13,468 nt of DNA from Faeciplasma sp900553675 (GCA_958428235.1 CAUAFG010000035.1:1-13468); one strand, 5' to 3'; shown: positions 6,198 through 13,468, counted from the stretch's first letter. Numbers and translations are program-made. Notes: generated by a model not told the origin, from the sequence alone.

Positions 6198-6704
6198 ATG
6201 AACTTAAACGTTGTGTTGGTAGAACCGCAGATACCGCAGAATACCGGCAACATATCGCGCACCTGCGCCGTTACCGGAGCGCGTCTGCACCTTGTAAAGC
6301 CTATGGGCTTTGCAGTTACCGACAAGAATCTAAAACGTGCCGGTCTTGACTACTGGGACAAGCTGGATATCACATATTACGACAGCTTGCAGGATTTTTT
6401 CGAGAAGACCGCTAAGGATAACCCCAAGTACTACTATTTCACCACAAAGGGAAAAAACGTCTACAGCGACGTTAAATATGAAGACAACTGCTATATCCTC
6501 TTTGGCAGGGAAGATAAGGGTCTGCCGGAGGAGCTTCTGCATGATAATAAAGACAGCTGTGTAAGATTTCCCATGCGCCCTGAGCTTAGAAGCCTTAATC
6601 TTTCAAATTCGGTGGCTATAGCCGTTTATGAGATTTTGCGCCAGTGGGATTTTCCCGACCTTTCCCGCGAAGGTAGGCTTACGCGATTTACATGGGAAGA
6701 TTAG
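6198..6704 (+). CDS. trmL: tRNA (cytidine/uridine-34-2'-O)-methyltransferase TrmL
   Basis: A 168-residue SPOUT-class enzyme that uses S-adenosylmethionine to methylate the ribose of wobble position 34 in leucine tRNAs. The family landmarks are all present: VLVEPQIPQNTGNISRTCA at residues 6-24, LVKPMGF (32-38), the knot motif LFGREDKGLPEEL (101-113), and PMRPELRSLNLSNSVAIAVYE (125-145), which forms the cofactor-binding knot. TrmL proteins are usually 155-170 residues, so this one is complete. AAAGGACG ends about 12 bases before the ATG, slightly far. A second, diverged copy of the last nine codons lies 58 bases downstream (6735-6762). Confidence 0.93.
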   Translation: MNLNVVLVEPQIPQNTGNISRTCAVTGARLHLVKPMGFAVTDKNLKRAGLDYWDKLDITYYDSLQDFFEKTAKDNPKYYYFTTKGKNVYSDVKYEDNCYILFGREDKGLPEELLHDNKDSCVRFPMRPELRSLNLSNSVAIAVYEILRQWDFPDLSREGRLTRFTWED

Positions 6705-6734
6705 AACATAGGCACTGCGATTTTTATGGATTGT

Positions 6735-6762
6735 GCTTACTCGCTTTACTTGGGATGATTAG
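6735..6762 (+). pseudogene. Remnant of a second trmL 3' end
   Basis: These 28 bases match the end of trmL (6677-6704) at 24 positions. Read in the matching frame they give LTRFTWDD plus TAG, against LTRFTWED plus TAG in the gene. All four differences fall in third codon positions, three silent and one Glu-to-Asp. No similarity is seen upstream of the matched block. The pattern indicates a tail of another trmL allele that diverged under selection, most simply left behind when a foreign or recombined trmL replaced the resident one. It has no start and cannot make a protein. Confidence 0.6.
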
Positions 6763-6831
6763 TCACGGATTTATAGAGAATTACTAATATATTTTCGCAA
6801 TTTTTTCACAAAATTTATCTAAAAATTTTTC

Positions 6832-6843
6832 CAATAGCTATTG
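6832..6843. promoter_or_regulatory. 12-bp perfect palindrome overlapping the pgk -35 box
   Basis: CAATAGCTATTG is its own reverse complement, and its last three bases are the first three of the -35 box TTGATA. A protein bound here would block or alter polymerase access. I do not recognise it as a site of a known glycolytic regulator such as CggR or Rex. Confidence 0.4.
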
Positions 6844-6869
6844 ATATTTCTTTCGGAATTTTATATAAT
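6841..6869 (+). promoter_or_regulatory. Promoter of the pgk-tpiA-gpmI operon
   Basis: TTGATA (6841-6846, 5/6) and TATAAT (6864-6869, 6/6) are separated by 17 bases, a strong housekeeping-type promoter. Transcription would start near 6876, giving a leader of about 50 bases with a small CCGT/ACGG hairpin and the ribosome binding site AAGGAG (6913-6918), 8 bases before the pgk ATG. An A/T-rich stretch upstream (6785-6830) could act as an UP element. Confidence 0.88.
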
Positions 6870-6926
6870 AAGTATGACCGTTTTTTACGGCTCTGATAAG
6901 TATATTTTAAAAAAGGAGATATAACT

Positions 6927-8147
6927 ATGGCAGGATTAAACAAAGTCAGCGTTGATGATATCAACGTAAAAGGCAAAAAGGTTTTGGTGCGCTGCGACTT
7001 CAACGTACCTCTGAAGGACGGCGTGATCACCAACGACAACAGAATCACAGCAGCTCTTCCAACCATCAAAAAGCTTGTTGCAGACGGCGGCAAGGTAGTT
7101 CTTTGCTCTCACCTCGGCAAGCCCAAGAACGGTCCCGAGGACAAGTTCTCTTTGGCTCCTGTAGCTAAAAGACTTGCTGAGCTTCTTCCCACAACCGTTG
7201 TGTTCGCTAAGGATGATACCGTTGTCGGCGAGAATGCAAAGAAGGCTGTTGCCGAGATGAAGGACGGCGAGGTTGTTCTTCTTGAAAACACCCGCTTCCG
7301 CGGCAACGACGAAACCAAAAACGGCGAAGGCTTCTCAAAGGAGCTTGCTGATCTGGTTGACAACGAAGTTTTCGTTATGGACGCTTTCGGCTCTGCTCAC
7401 CGCGCTCATGCTTCTACCGCAGGCGTTACCAAGTTTGTTAAAGAAACCGCAGTCGGATACCTTATGCAGAAGGAAATTACTTACCTCGGAAATGCTGTTG
7501 AAAACCCTGTAAGACCCTTCGTTGCTATTCTGGGCGGTGCTAAGGTTGCCGATAAGCTCAACGTTATTTCTAACCTTCTGGAGAAGTGCGATACCCTTAT
7601 CATCGGCGGCGGCATGGCTTACACATTCCTCAAGGCTAAGGGCTATGAAATAGGCAAGTCGCTTGTAGACGACGAAAAGCTCGACTACTGCCGCGAAATG
7701 CTTGAAAAGGCTGATAAGCTCGGCAAAAAGCTTTTGCTTCCTGTTGATACCACAATTGCAGCTTCCTTCCCTGATCCTATCGACGCTCCTATCGAAGTAA
7801 GCGTTGTTGACGCTGACAAGATTCCTGCCGACGCTATGGGTCTTGACATCGGAAGCAAGACTGCTGCACTGTTTGCAGAGGCTGTTAAGTCCGCTAAGAC
7901 TGTTGTTTGGAACGGTCCTATGGGCGTGTTTGAAAATCCTATTCTGGCAAAGGGTACTTTGGCAGTTGCTCAGGCAATGGCTGATACCGACGCTACAACC
8001 GTTATCGGCGGTGGCGACTCTGCTGCGGCTGTTATCAACCTCGGCTTTGCTGACAAGATGACTCATATTTCCACCGGCGGCGGAGCAAGCCTTGAATATC
8101 TCGAGGGCAAGGTTCTTCCCGGTATAGACGTTATCGCTGACAAGTAA
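6927..8147 (+). CDS. pgk: Phosphoglycerate kinase
   Basis: A 406-residue cytoplasmic glycolytic enzyme that transfers phosphate from 1,3-bisphosphoglycerate to ADP, making ATP and 3-phosphoglycerate. The N-terminal domain shows VLVRCDFNVPLKDG (residues 19-32) and DNRITAALPTI (37-47), which bind the substrate, then SHLGKPKNGPEDKFSLAPV with the basic patch residues, and LLENTRF. The nucleotide-binding domain has GGAKVADK, the WNGPMGVFE strand, and the signature GGGDSAAAV near residues 361-369, followed by STGGGASLEYLEGK.LPG at the C-terminus. The length is typical of bacterial Pgk. It is the first gene of an operon with tpiA and gpmI, driven by the promoter at 6841-6869 and an excellent ribosome binding site. 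Codons are strongly biased, as expected for a highly expressed gene. gap and eno are not adjacent here. Confidence 0.98.
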   Translation: MAGLNKVSVDDINVKGKKVLVRCDFNVPLKDGVITNDNRITAALPTIKKLVADGGKVVLCSHLGKPKNGPEDKFSLAPVAKRLAELLPTTVVFAKDDTVVGENAKKAVAEMKDGEVVLLENTRFRGNDETKNGEGFSKELADLVDNEVFVMDAFGSAHRAHASTAGVTKFVKETAVGYLMQKEITYLGNAVENPVRPFVAILGGAKVADKLNVISNLLEKCDTLIIGGGMAYTFLKAKGYEIGKSLVDDEKLDYCREMLEKADKLGKKLLLPVDTTIAASFPDPIDAPIEVSVVDADKIPADAMGLDIGSKTAALFAEAVKSAKTVVWNGPMGVFENPILAKGTLAVAQAMADTDATTVIGGGDSAAAVINLGFADKMTHISTGGGASLEYLEGKVLPGIDVIADK

Positions 8148-8160
8148 TTGTGAAACTTTC

Positions 8161-8196
8161 GGGCAGGCAGGGCGGCTCGCCCCGCTTGCCCATTCT
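8161..8196 (+). terminator. GC-rich intercistronic hairpin between pgk and tpiA
   Basis: GGGCAGGC (8161-8168) pairs with GCTTGCCC (8184-8191) with one G-U pair. Inside, GGGCG (8170-8174) pairs with CGCCC (8178-8182) around a 3-base loop; one A/C mismatch separates the two stems. It is followed by ATTCTTTG, a poor T tract, so it is more likely a partial terminator or an mRNA-stabilising structure that lowers tpiA-gpmI relative to pgk than a full stop. Confidence 0.6.
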
Positions 8197-8215
8197 TTGT
8201 GAAGGAGTAATTTAT

Positions 8216-8986
8216 ATGAACAAGAACATAAGAAAAGCCGTTATCGCCGGCAACTGGAAGATGAATAAGACCCGCCCCGAAGCTAAAGCGCTTATCGAGG
8301 CTTTGGTTCCGCTGGCAAAGAACGCCGGATGCGAGGTTGTAATCTGCGTACCGTTTACCAATCTTGAAACCGCCGTTGAGCTTACCAAGGGCACAAATAT
8401 AAAGGTTGGCGCTCAGAACTGCCACTTTGCAAAGTCGGGCGCATACACCGGTGAGATTTCCGCCGATATGCTCACCGAAGTCGGAGTTGAATACGTTGTA
8501 CTCGGTCACAGCGAAAGAAGACAGTACTTTGCAGAGACCGACGAAACCGTTAACAAGAGGACAAAGGCTGCTTTAGAAGCAGGCTTAAAGCCGATTGTAT
8601 GCGTAGGTGAGCTTTTGTGGGAACGCGAGTGCAACATCACAGAAGAGGTTATCGCACGCCAGATAAAGCTTGATTTTTATGATGTATCCGCTGAAGATCT
8701 CAAAAAGTGCATAATTGCCTATGAGCCTGTCTGGGCTATAGGAACCGGCAAGACCGCAACCGCCGATCAGGCACAGGAGGTCTGCGCGTTCATCCGTAAT
8801 ACTCTTGCAAAGCTTTATGGCAAGGATGTTGCCGATACCATTACCATCCAGTACGGCGGCTCTATGAACGCCGGAAACGCCGCTGAGCTTCTTTCAAAGC
8901 CCGATGTTGACGGCGGACTTATCGGTGGAGCTTCGCTTAAGGCTCCTGATTTTGCAACGATCATCAACGCCGCAACCAACGGTTGA
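8216..8986 (+). CDS. tpiA: Triose-phosphate isomerase
   Basis: A 256-residue TIM-barrel enzyme interconverting dihydroxyacetone phosphate and glyceraldehyde 3-phosphate. It shows AGNWKMNK with the substrate lysine K15, VVLGHSERR with the electrophile H98, and AYEPVWAIGTGKTAT with the catalytic base E170 and the flexible loop 6. The phosphate-binding YGGSMNAGNAAELL and a final GLIGGASLK are also present. The ATG at 8216 is chosen because AAGGAG lies just upstream and the family start (KAVIAGNWKMN) follows at once. The frame is open back to 8150, but that stretch contains the pgk-tpiA hairpin. The loop after strand 5 reads CVGELLWERE, where many bacteria have CVGETLEERE; this may be a lineage variant and all catalytic residues are intact. 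It is the second gene of the operon, 21 bases before gpmI. Confidence 0.97.
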   Translation: MNKNIRKAVIAGNWKMNKTRPEAKALIEALVPLAKNAGCEVVICVPFTNLETAVELTKGTNIKVGAQNCHFAKSGAYTGEISADMLTEVGVEYVVLGHSERRQYFAETDETVNKRTKAALEAGLKPIVCVGELLWERECNITEEVIARQIKLDFYDVSAEDLKKCIIAYEPVWAIGTGKTATADQAQEVCAFIRNTLAKLYGKDVADTITIQYGGSMNAGNAAELLSKPDVDGGLIGGASLKAPDFATIINAATNG

Positions 8987-9007
8987 TTTTAACAAGGAGA
9001 TAAAGAT

Positions 9008-10576
9008 ATGTCAAAGCCTGTTGTTTTAATAGTTATGGATGGCGTGGGCTTTTCAAAGACCGGCTTGGGCGACGCTGTTACCCTTGCCAACACGCCAACA
9101 CTCGATAAGCTTTTCAAGGAGCGCCCCTATACCCGCCTTAAGGCTCACGGAACGGCTGTAGGTCTTCCTTCTGATGACGATATGGGCAACTCCGAGGTCG
9201 GACACAACGCACTTGGCTGCGGTCAGATTTATTCGCAGGGCGCAAAGCTTGTAAACGAATCCATCGAATCCGGCAAGATGTTTGCCTCCACAACATGGAA
9301 TGAGCTGGTTGACAACTGCAAGTCGAACAGCTCCACCATGCACTTTATAGGTCTTCTTTCTGACGGAAATGTTCATTCCAACATCTCTCATTTAAAGGAG
9401 ATGATTAAAAAGGCAAAGGAAATGGGCGTTAAGAAGGTAAGATGCCACATTCTTCTCGACGGAAGAGACGTTCCTGCAACCTCCGCACTTACTTATGTTG
9501 ACGATTTAGAGGCTCTCTTGGCTTCATTAAACGGACCTGATTTTAACGCTAAGATCGCTTCCGGCGGCGGAAGAATGAAGGTTACCATGGACAGATATAT
9601 GGCTAACTGGGATATGGTTAAGCTCGGCTGGGACACACATGTTCACGGCGAGGGAAGACAGTTTGGCTCTGCCCGCGAAGCTATAGAAACCTACCGCGCT
9701 GAGCTGGATGTTATCGATCAGGATCTTCCTGCATTCGTAATCGCTGAAAATGGCGAGCCTGTCGGAAAGATTTGCGACGGCGACTCGGTTATTCTTTATA
9801 ACTTCCGCGGCGACAGAGCAATCGAGCTTTCGATGGCGTTCGACAATAAGGACTTCAACGAGTTCGACCGCGGTGCTATGCCCAAGGTTGTCTATGCCGG
9901 AATGTTACAGTATGACGGCGATCTGAAGCTTCCCGAAAAGTTCTTGGTAAATCCTCCTGAAATCAAGAACACACTTTCCGAGCTGCTTGTTGCAAACGGC
10001 TTGCGCCAGTATGCGGTATCTGAAACTCAGAAATACGGTCACGTAACCTACTTCTGGAATGGCAACAAGTCCGAAAAGTTCTCGGAAGAGCTTGAAACCT
10101 TCAACGAAATTCCTTCAGATAAGGTTTCCTTCGACGAACGCCCGTGGATGAAGTCTGCCGAGGTTACCGACGATGTTATCGCTGCGATGGAGTCTAAAAA
10201 GTACGACTTTATCCGCTGCAACTATCCCAACGGCGATATGGTAGGTCATACCGGAAATCTTGATGCCACTATTATCGGCGTTGAATCGGTTGATCTGGGT
10301 CTTGCAAGAGTATTAAAGGTTGCCGATGAGCTTGGCTACACCGTTCTTATCACCGCAGACCACGGCAATGCCGATGAAATGCTTGAAAAGAACAAGAAGG
10401 GCGAGATTCAGGTAAGAACCGCTCATTCCCTGAACAAGGTTCCGTTCATTATCTATGATAACGATAAGGATTACGTTATTAAGGATGGCGAATACGGTCT
10501 TGCAAACGTTGCGCCGACAGTTGCAACGCTTCTGGGTCTTAAAGCTCCCGACTGCTGGGAAGCAAGCATGATTTAA
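9008..10576 (+). CDS. gpmI: 2,3-bisphosphoglycerate-independent phosphoglycerate mutase
   Basis: A 522-residue member of the alkaline phosphatase superfamily that converts 3-phosphoglycerate to 2-phosphoglycerate with two metal ions (usually Mn2+) and no bisphosphoglycerate cofactor. It shows the first metal ligand in VLIVMDGVG (D11) and the phosphoserine S62 in DDDMGNSEVGHNALG. The transferase domain has HILLDGRDVPATSA, GGGRMKVTMDRY.ANWDM and FNFRGDR-like YNFRGDRAIELS. The C-terminal metal ligands are in NYPNGDMVGHTGN and ITADHGNADEM, and the end has RTAHSLNKVPFI. The length is close to the usual 510. AAGGAGAT lies 8 bases before the ATG. It is the last gene of the pgk-tpiA operon; a hairpin follows at 10585-10616. 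Confidence 0.97.
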   Translation: MSKPVVLIVMDGVGFSKTGLGDAVTLANTPTLDKLFKERPYTRLKAHGTAVGLPSDDDMGNSEVGHNALGCGQIYSQGAKLVNESIESGKMFASTTWNELVDNCKSNSSTMHFIGLLSDGNVHSNISHLKEMIKKAKEMGVKKVRCHILLDGRDVPATSALTYVDDLEALLASLNGPDFNAKIASGGGRMKVTMDRYMANWDMVKLGWDTHVHGEGRQFGSAREAIETYRAELDVIDQDLPAFVIAENGEPVGKICDGDSVILYNFRGDRAIELSMAFDNKDFNEFDRGAMPKVVYAGMLQYDGDLKLPEKFLVNPPEIKNTLSELLVANGLRQYAVSETQKYGHVTYFWNGNKSEKFSEELETFNEIPSDKVSFDERPWMKSAEVTDDVIAAMESKKYDFIRCNYPNGDMVGHTGNLDATIIGVESVDLGLARVLKVADELGYTVLITADHGNADEMLEKNKKGEIQVRTAHSLNKVPFIIYDNDKDYVIKDGEYGLANVAPTVATLLGLKAPDCWEASMI

Positions 10577-10584
10577 TAATTAAT

Positions 10585-10622
10585 GGCGCAGATTACAGCA
10601 TACTGCAATCTGCGCCTATTAA
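10585..10622 (+). terminator. Hairpin after gpmI, probable terminator
   Basis: GGCGCAGATT (10585-10594) and AATCTGCGCC (10607-10616) are exact inverted copies, and the loop can add a CAG/CTG pairing. TTAAT and ATTAA flank the stem and extend it. The sequence after it is A/T-rich but lacks a clear T run, so termination may be partial and some transcript could reach the GH43 gene. Confidence 0.6.
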
Positions 10623-10655
10623 ATAAGATTTACTTGGAACATTGAGGAAATTAAT

Positions 10656-12323
10656 ATGAGATTTTTAAGATTTATTTCGCTTTTATGCGCAGTAGTGCTT
10701 GCTTTTTGCGCATTGGGCGGCTGCGCAGACGGCGGCAATAACAATCTTGTTGAGACGGACGGCAAGCATATCATCACTGCAACAAACCCGATAATGTGGT
10801 CGGATGTTCCTGACGAGGACGTTATCCGCGTGGGAGATACCTATTACATGGTAAGCACTACCATGTATTTCACTCCGGGCGTTCCCATAATGAAATCAAA
10901 GGATTTGGTCACATGGGAGCTGATAGGATATGTATATGATATCTTAGAAAACAGCCCTCAGACCGACCTTGTCGGCGATAATCACGCCTACAGCAAGGGT
11001 TCGTGGGCAGCAAGTATAAGGTATTATAACAATATGTTCTATGTTCTTTTCTGCGCATGGGATCAGGGCAAGACATATATTTACAAAACCGCGGATATCG
11101 AAAATCCAAGCTGGGAAAGAGTTGTTTTTGACAGAGTTTTCCACGACGCAACGCTCTTCTTCGAGGACGACGGCACGCCCTATATAATCTCGGGCGCTGG
11201 CGACGTCTGGATAACCGAGCTTGAAAAGGATCTTTCTGCAATCAAGTCCGGCGGAGTGGACAAAAAGCTGTTTAACACCGGAATTGTTGACGGTCTTTCC
11301 GGAGCTGAGGGCGCGCACGCCTATAAAATCGACGGCAAGTACTACATCACAATGATAAGCTATGCCACAAGCACTCCCGGAATAAGGCGATGCGAGCTTT
11401 GCTTCCGCTCAGATAATCTCATGGGCGAATACGAGGGCAAGGTAGTTTTGTGCGACGATATGGGCTACTACGGCAACGGAACAGCGCAAGGCGGAATAGT
11501 TGACACTCCCGAAGGCAACTGGTACGCGCTTTTGTTCCAGGATCACGGTGCGGTCGGAAGAATCCCGATTTTGCAGCCGGTCACATGGGTAGACGGTTGG
11601 CCGATGATGGGTGAGGATTCTAAGTCTGCCAAGGTGGTATCGGTTCTTTCCGAGCTTACCGAGTGGAAAGAATCTACCTTGATGGCAAACGATGAATTTG
11701 ATTACACCGAAAACAAGCTTAAGCTCAACTGGCAGTTCAATCACAATCCCGACAACGAAAACTGGAGCGTTACGGACAGAAACGGCTGGTACAGAATAAC
11801 CACATCTCGTGTGGATAAGGATATGTTCCATGCCAAAAATTCACTGACCCAAAGAACCGAAGGACCGTTCTGCACGTCAGAAGTGCTTATTGACGCTTCA
11901 GGTCTTAATCCCGGTGATTATGCTGGCATAGCGGCGTTTCAGACGAACGCAGGCTTTATCGGCGTTTATTCCGATGACAGCGGTGCAAAGCATATTTACT
12001 TTGCAAAGCAGAACAGAAACGAAGAAATGAATATAATCCGCGAAGAGCCGCTCAGTCAGGACAATGTATATCTGAAGATAGAGTACAACTTCTCCACTGT
12101 AAACGAAGACGGCAGCATCACCACCGAGGATAAGGCGAAATTCTATTATTCGCTCGACGGCGAGAATTGGGAAAAGCTCTCCAAGGGCTTCACTATGACC
12201 TACGACCTCGATTTGTTCACAGGCTATCGCACTGCTCTTTACTGCTACTCAACCAAGGAAGCTGGAGGTCACGCTGATTTTGACTATTACCATGTAACCA
12301 AAAGCGGCGCGGAAATAGACTGA
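10656..12323 (+). CDS. Secreted GH43 glycosidase lipoprotein (beta-xylosidase/arabinofuranosidase type)
   Basis: A 555-residue enzyme with a lipoprotein signal peptide: MRFLRF, a hydrophobic stretch, and the lipobox LGGC with C23 as the lipidated residue, so it should be anchored outside the cytoplasmic membrane. Residues about 42-330 form the five-bladed GH43 propeller. The expected catalytic residues are D53 (general base, in DVPDEDVIRVGDTYYM), D164 (in FHDATLFF) and E218 (general acid, in AEGAHAYKI). Residues about 346-550 match the concanavalin-like C-terminal domain of beta-xylosidases (DEFDYTENKLKLNWQFNHNPDNENWSVTD). The likely substrates are xylo-oligosaccharides or arabinose side chains of plant cell walls; the exact specificity cannot be read. 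A GAGGA ribosome binding site precedes the ATG. No transporter, regulator or other hydrolase is next to it, so it is an isolated enzyme rather than part of a polysaccharide locus. No clear promoter was found in the gap before it. Confidence 0.9.
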   Translation: MRFLRFISLLCAVVLAFCALGGCADGGNNNLVETDGKHIITATNPIMWSDVPDEDVIRVGDTYYMVSTTMYFTPGVPIMKSKDLVTWELIGYVYDILENSPQTDLVGDNHAYSKGSWAASIRYYNNMFYVLFCAWDQGKTYIYKTADIENPSWERVVFDRVFHDATLFFEDDGTPYIISGAGDVWITELEKDLSAIKSGGVDKKLFNTGIVDGLSGAEGAHAYKIDGKYYITMISYATSTPGIRRCELCFRSDNLMGEYEGKVVLCDDMGYYGNGTAQGGIVDTPEGNWYALLFQDHGAVGRIPILQPVTWVDGWPMMGEDSKSAKVVSVLSELTEWKESTLMANDEFDYTENKLKLNWQFNHNPDNENWSVTDRNGWYRITTSRVDKDMFHAKNSLTQRTEGPFCTSEVLIDASGLNPGDYAGIAAFQTNAGFIGVYSDDSGAKHIYFAKQNRNEEMNIIREEPLSQDNVYLKIEYNFSTVNEDGSITTEDKAKFYYSLDGENWEKLSKGFTMTYDLDLFTGYRTALYCYSTKEAGGHADFDYYHVTKSGAEID

Positions 12324-12338
12324 TATCATAGTATAACA

Positions 12339-12373
12339 ATCAGCCCCGGAGGCATTCCGAGGCTGATGTTTTT
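12339..12373. terminator. Terminator between the convergent GH43 and mtaB genes
   Basis: ATCAGCCCCGGA (12339-12350) pairs with TCCGAGGCTGAT (12356-12367) with one mismatch and a 5-base loop, followed by GTTTTT on the plus strand. The plus-strand T run overlaps the stop codon of mtaB. On the minus strand the hairpin is followed by a weaker TTGTTAT tract, so it may serve both genes. Confidence 0.85.
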
Positions 12374-13468
12374 ATAGCTCCTGATTATCCACAATTTCTC
12401 CGATACAATAGCCGTCCTCCGCCGAGATTATCATGACGTTGCGCATCTCCCGCCATAGACTATCTGTAAAGCATTTTACTTTTACAAGCACGTAACTCCG
12501 AGTATGACCCTGATGCCAGCTGTCGCCGCGCTCTCGCTCAAACAAAACCTCATAGCTTTTGCCAACGAGCGATTCAAGATATTGCTTTTCGCTGATTTTG
12601 GCTGCCTCGGTCATGATTTTAGCGCGCTCCAAGCGGACGTTTATCGGAACCTGATCGCTTCTTTTGGCAGCTATGGTGCCTTCGCGCTCGGAATAGGGGA
12701 ATACGTGAACCTTGGAAAAGCCTACGCTTTTAACAAATTCCAGCGACTCTCGGAAATCCTCCTCAGTCTCTCCGGCAAAGCCTGTCATAACGTCGGTGGT
12801 TATTGCGCAATCGGCAAACCGCTTTCTGAGCTCACTGACTAGTGTTAAGTATTCTGCCTTGTCATACTTGCGGCGCATTTCGCGCAGGGTTTTGTCGCAG
12901 CCCGATTGCAAAGAAAGATGAAACTGCGGGCAGAGCTTGTCCTCGTGCGATAGCCGCTCTATTATGTCCGCCGTAAGCATCTCCGGTTCAATCGAGCCCA
13001 AGCGAACCCTTTGCGCTCCACTTTCGCTGCAAACAACGCTGACAGCGTCGGCAAGGTCAGGCTTATCAGGCAGGTCAAGCCCATAACAGCTGAGGTTTAT
13101 TCCAACCAGCACAAGCTCCTTGTGCCCCGAATCAACAAGCCTTTTTGCTTCGTTCGCGATATCCTCCAGCGGCTTTGAACGTGAACGTCCGCGGGCATAG
13201 GGAATAGCACAGTAGGAGCAGAACCTGTCGCAGCCGTCCTGAATCTTGATTATAGCACGGGTTTTGTCGCTTCCTCTTTCGAGCGAAAGCGGTTCAATTC
13301 CTTCACTCTTAATATGAGGGATAACCGACATTCTGCGTCTGCCATCTCTCAAAAAATCATCTATAAGCGCTGGAAGCTCGGACTTGTTATTTTCCCCGAC
13401 GATGACGTCCGCCAAGGAAAGCAGGGGAGAGTCCCCATAAATCTGAGGAAAACACCCGCATACGGCTA
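12372..13468 (-). CDS. mtaB: tRNA N6-threonylcarbamoyladenosine methylthiotransferase MtaB (5' end outside the window)
   Basis: A radical SAM methylthiotransferase that adds a methylthio group to t6A at position 37 of ANN-decoding tRNAs. The gene runs off the right edge. The frame is open to 13466 and reads AVCGCFPQIYGDSPLLSLADVIVGENN, which includes a cysteine of the N-terminal auxiliary [4Fe-4S] domain, so the TTG at 13415 is not the true start. Next comes the radical SAM motif IKIQDGCDRFCSYCAIPYARGRSRS with CxxxCxxC, then HLSLQSGCDKTLREMRRKY and ITTDVMTGFAGETEEDF. The C-terminal part from about GKSYEVLFER is a TRAM RNA-binding domain. MtaB is preferred over MiaB and RimO by the MRRKY and ITTDV..GF.GET wording and the HVFPYSEREGT stretch. 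The stop at 12374-12372 abuts the terminator shared with the GH43 gene. Confidence 0.93.
   Translation of the reverse strand, partial: AVCGCFPQIYGDSPLLSLADVIVGENNKSELPALIDDFLRDGRRRMSVIPHIKSEGIEPLSLERGSDKTRAIIKIQDGCDRFCSYCAIPYARGRSRSKPLEDIANEAKRLVDSGHKELVLVGINLSCYGLDLPDKPDLADAVSVVCSESGAQRVRLGSIEPEMLTADIIERLSHEDKLCPQFHLSLQSGCDKTLREMRRKYDKAEYLTLVSELRKRFADCAITTDVMTGFAGETEEDFRESLEFVKSVGFSKVHVFPYSEREGTIAAKRSDQVPINVRLERAKIMTEAAKISEKQYLESLVGKSYEVLFERERGDSWHQGHTRSYVLVKVKCFTDSLWREMRNVMIISAEDGYCIGEIVDNQEL

Noticed and set aside
6795..6815. Rex-type operator upstream of pgk
   Set aside because: Only one half-site-like TTCACAA is present; the left half does not match, so the site is not supported.
7335..8066. 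A 243-residue open frame antisense to pgk
   Set aside because: It is the shadow of a codon-biased highly expressed gene, with no ribosome binding site and no recognisable domain.
8150..8215. N-terminal extension of triose-phosphate isomerase
   Set aside because: The segment is the pgk-tpiA hairpin; the family start and ribosome binding site point to 8216.
8063..8509. A 148-residue open frame antisense to tpiA
   Set aside because: It overlaps tpiA and the intercistronic hairpin, and shows no independent coding signal.
12504..12921. Plus-strand open frames within mtaB
   Set aside because: Both are antisense shadows of the radical SAM gene, without ribosome binding sites.
1..13468. CRISPR array, defence cluster, prophage or intact insertion sequence
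   Set aside because: No regularly spaced repeats, nuclease, transposase, integrase or phage genes are visible in any frame.

Overview
The window looks like part of a chromosome from an anaerobic Firmicute, most likely a gut-type clostridium (Oscillospirales/Ruminococcaceae-like). The signs are an OmpR-type regulator followed by a PepSY-repeat gene, SpoIIM-like and DUF624/YesL-like membrane proteins, strong AAGGAG-type ribosome binding sites, consensus housekeeping promoters, a clostridial-style pgk-tpiA-gpmI cluster and a secreted GH43 lipoprotein. The lineage is an inference from gene content; no phylogenetic marker was compared.

Layout. (1) 1-317, minus strand: a complete tRNA-Pro(UGG) at the window edge. 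Upstream of it is a 5' half of a second tRNA-Pro(UGG), cut off in the anticodon loop, directly behind a perfect TTGACA-17-TATAAT promoter. The roughly 160 bases between them can fold on the transcribed strand into an H-type pseudoknot. (2) 346-3238, plus strand: a two-component locus in decay. The response regulator is intact. The histidine kinase has a single-base frameshift in an A run and then loses its ATP-binding domain at a deletion that joins it to the middle of a four-repeat PepSY gene. That gene carries a further single-base frameshift in another A run. A terminator closes the locus. (3) 3283-4789, plus: two membrane proteins (SpoIIM-like, DUF624/YesL-like). (4) 4854-5101: two adjacent hairpins and a 59-residue membrane microprotein gene on the minus strand. 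(5) 5262-6704, plus: pyridoxamine kinase and the tRNA methyltransferase trmL. A second, diverged copy of the last codons of trmL sits 58 bases downstream. (6) 6841-10622, plus: pgk-tpiA-gpmI behind a strong promoter whose -35 overlaps a 12-base palindrome, with a GC-rich hairpin between pgk and tpiA. (7) 10656-12323, plus: a GH43 lipoprotein. (8) 12372 to the right edge, minus: mtaB, running off the window, convergent with GH43 across a terminator.

How the parts work together. pgk, tpiA and gpmI cover triose interconversion and the lower-middle steps of glycolysis; gap and eno are not here. The GH43 enzyme would release pentoses from plant polysaccharide outside the cell and feed sugar metabolism. 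trmL and mtaB both modify the tRNA anticodon loop, at positions 34 and 37. The regulator and membrane-protein regions have no evident link to these.

I see no defence system, CRISPR array or intact mobile element. The most unusual signals are the half-tRNA plus pseudoknot unit, the duplicated trmL tail whose differences are all in third codon positions, and the three lesions in the kinase/PepSY locus.
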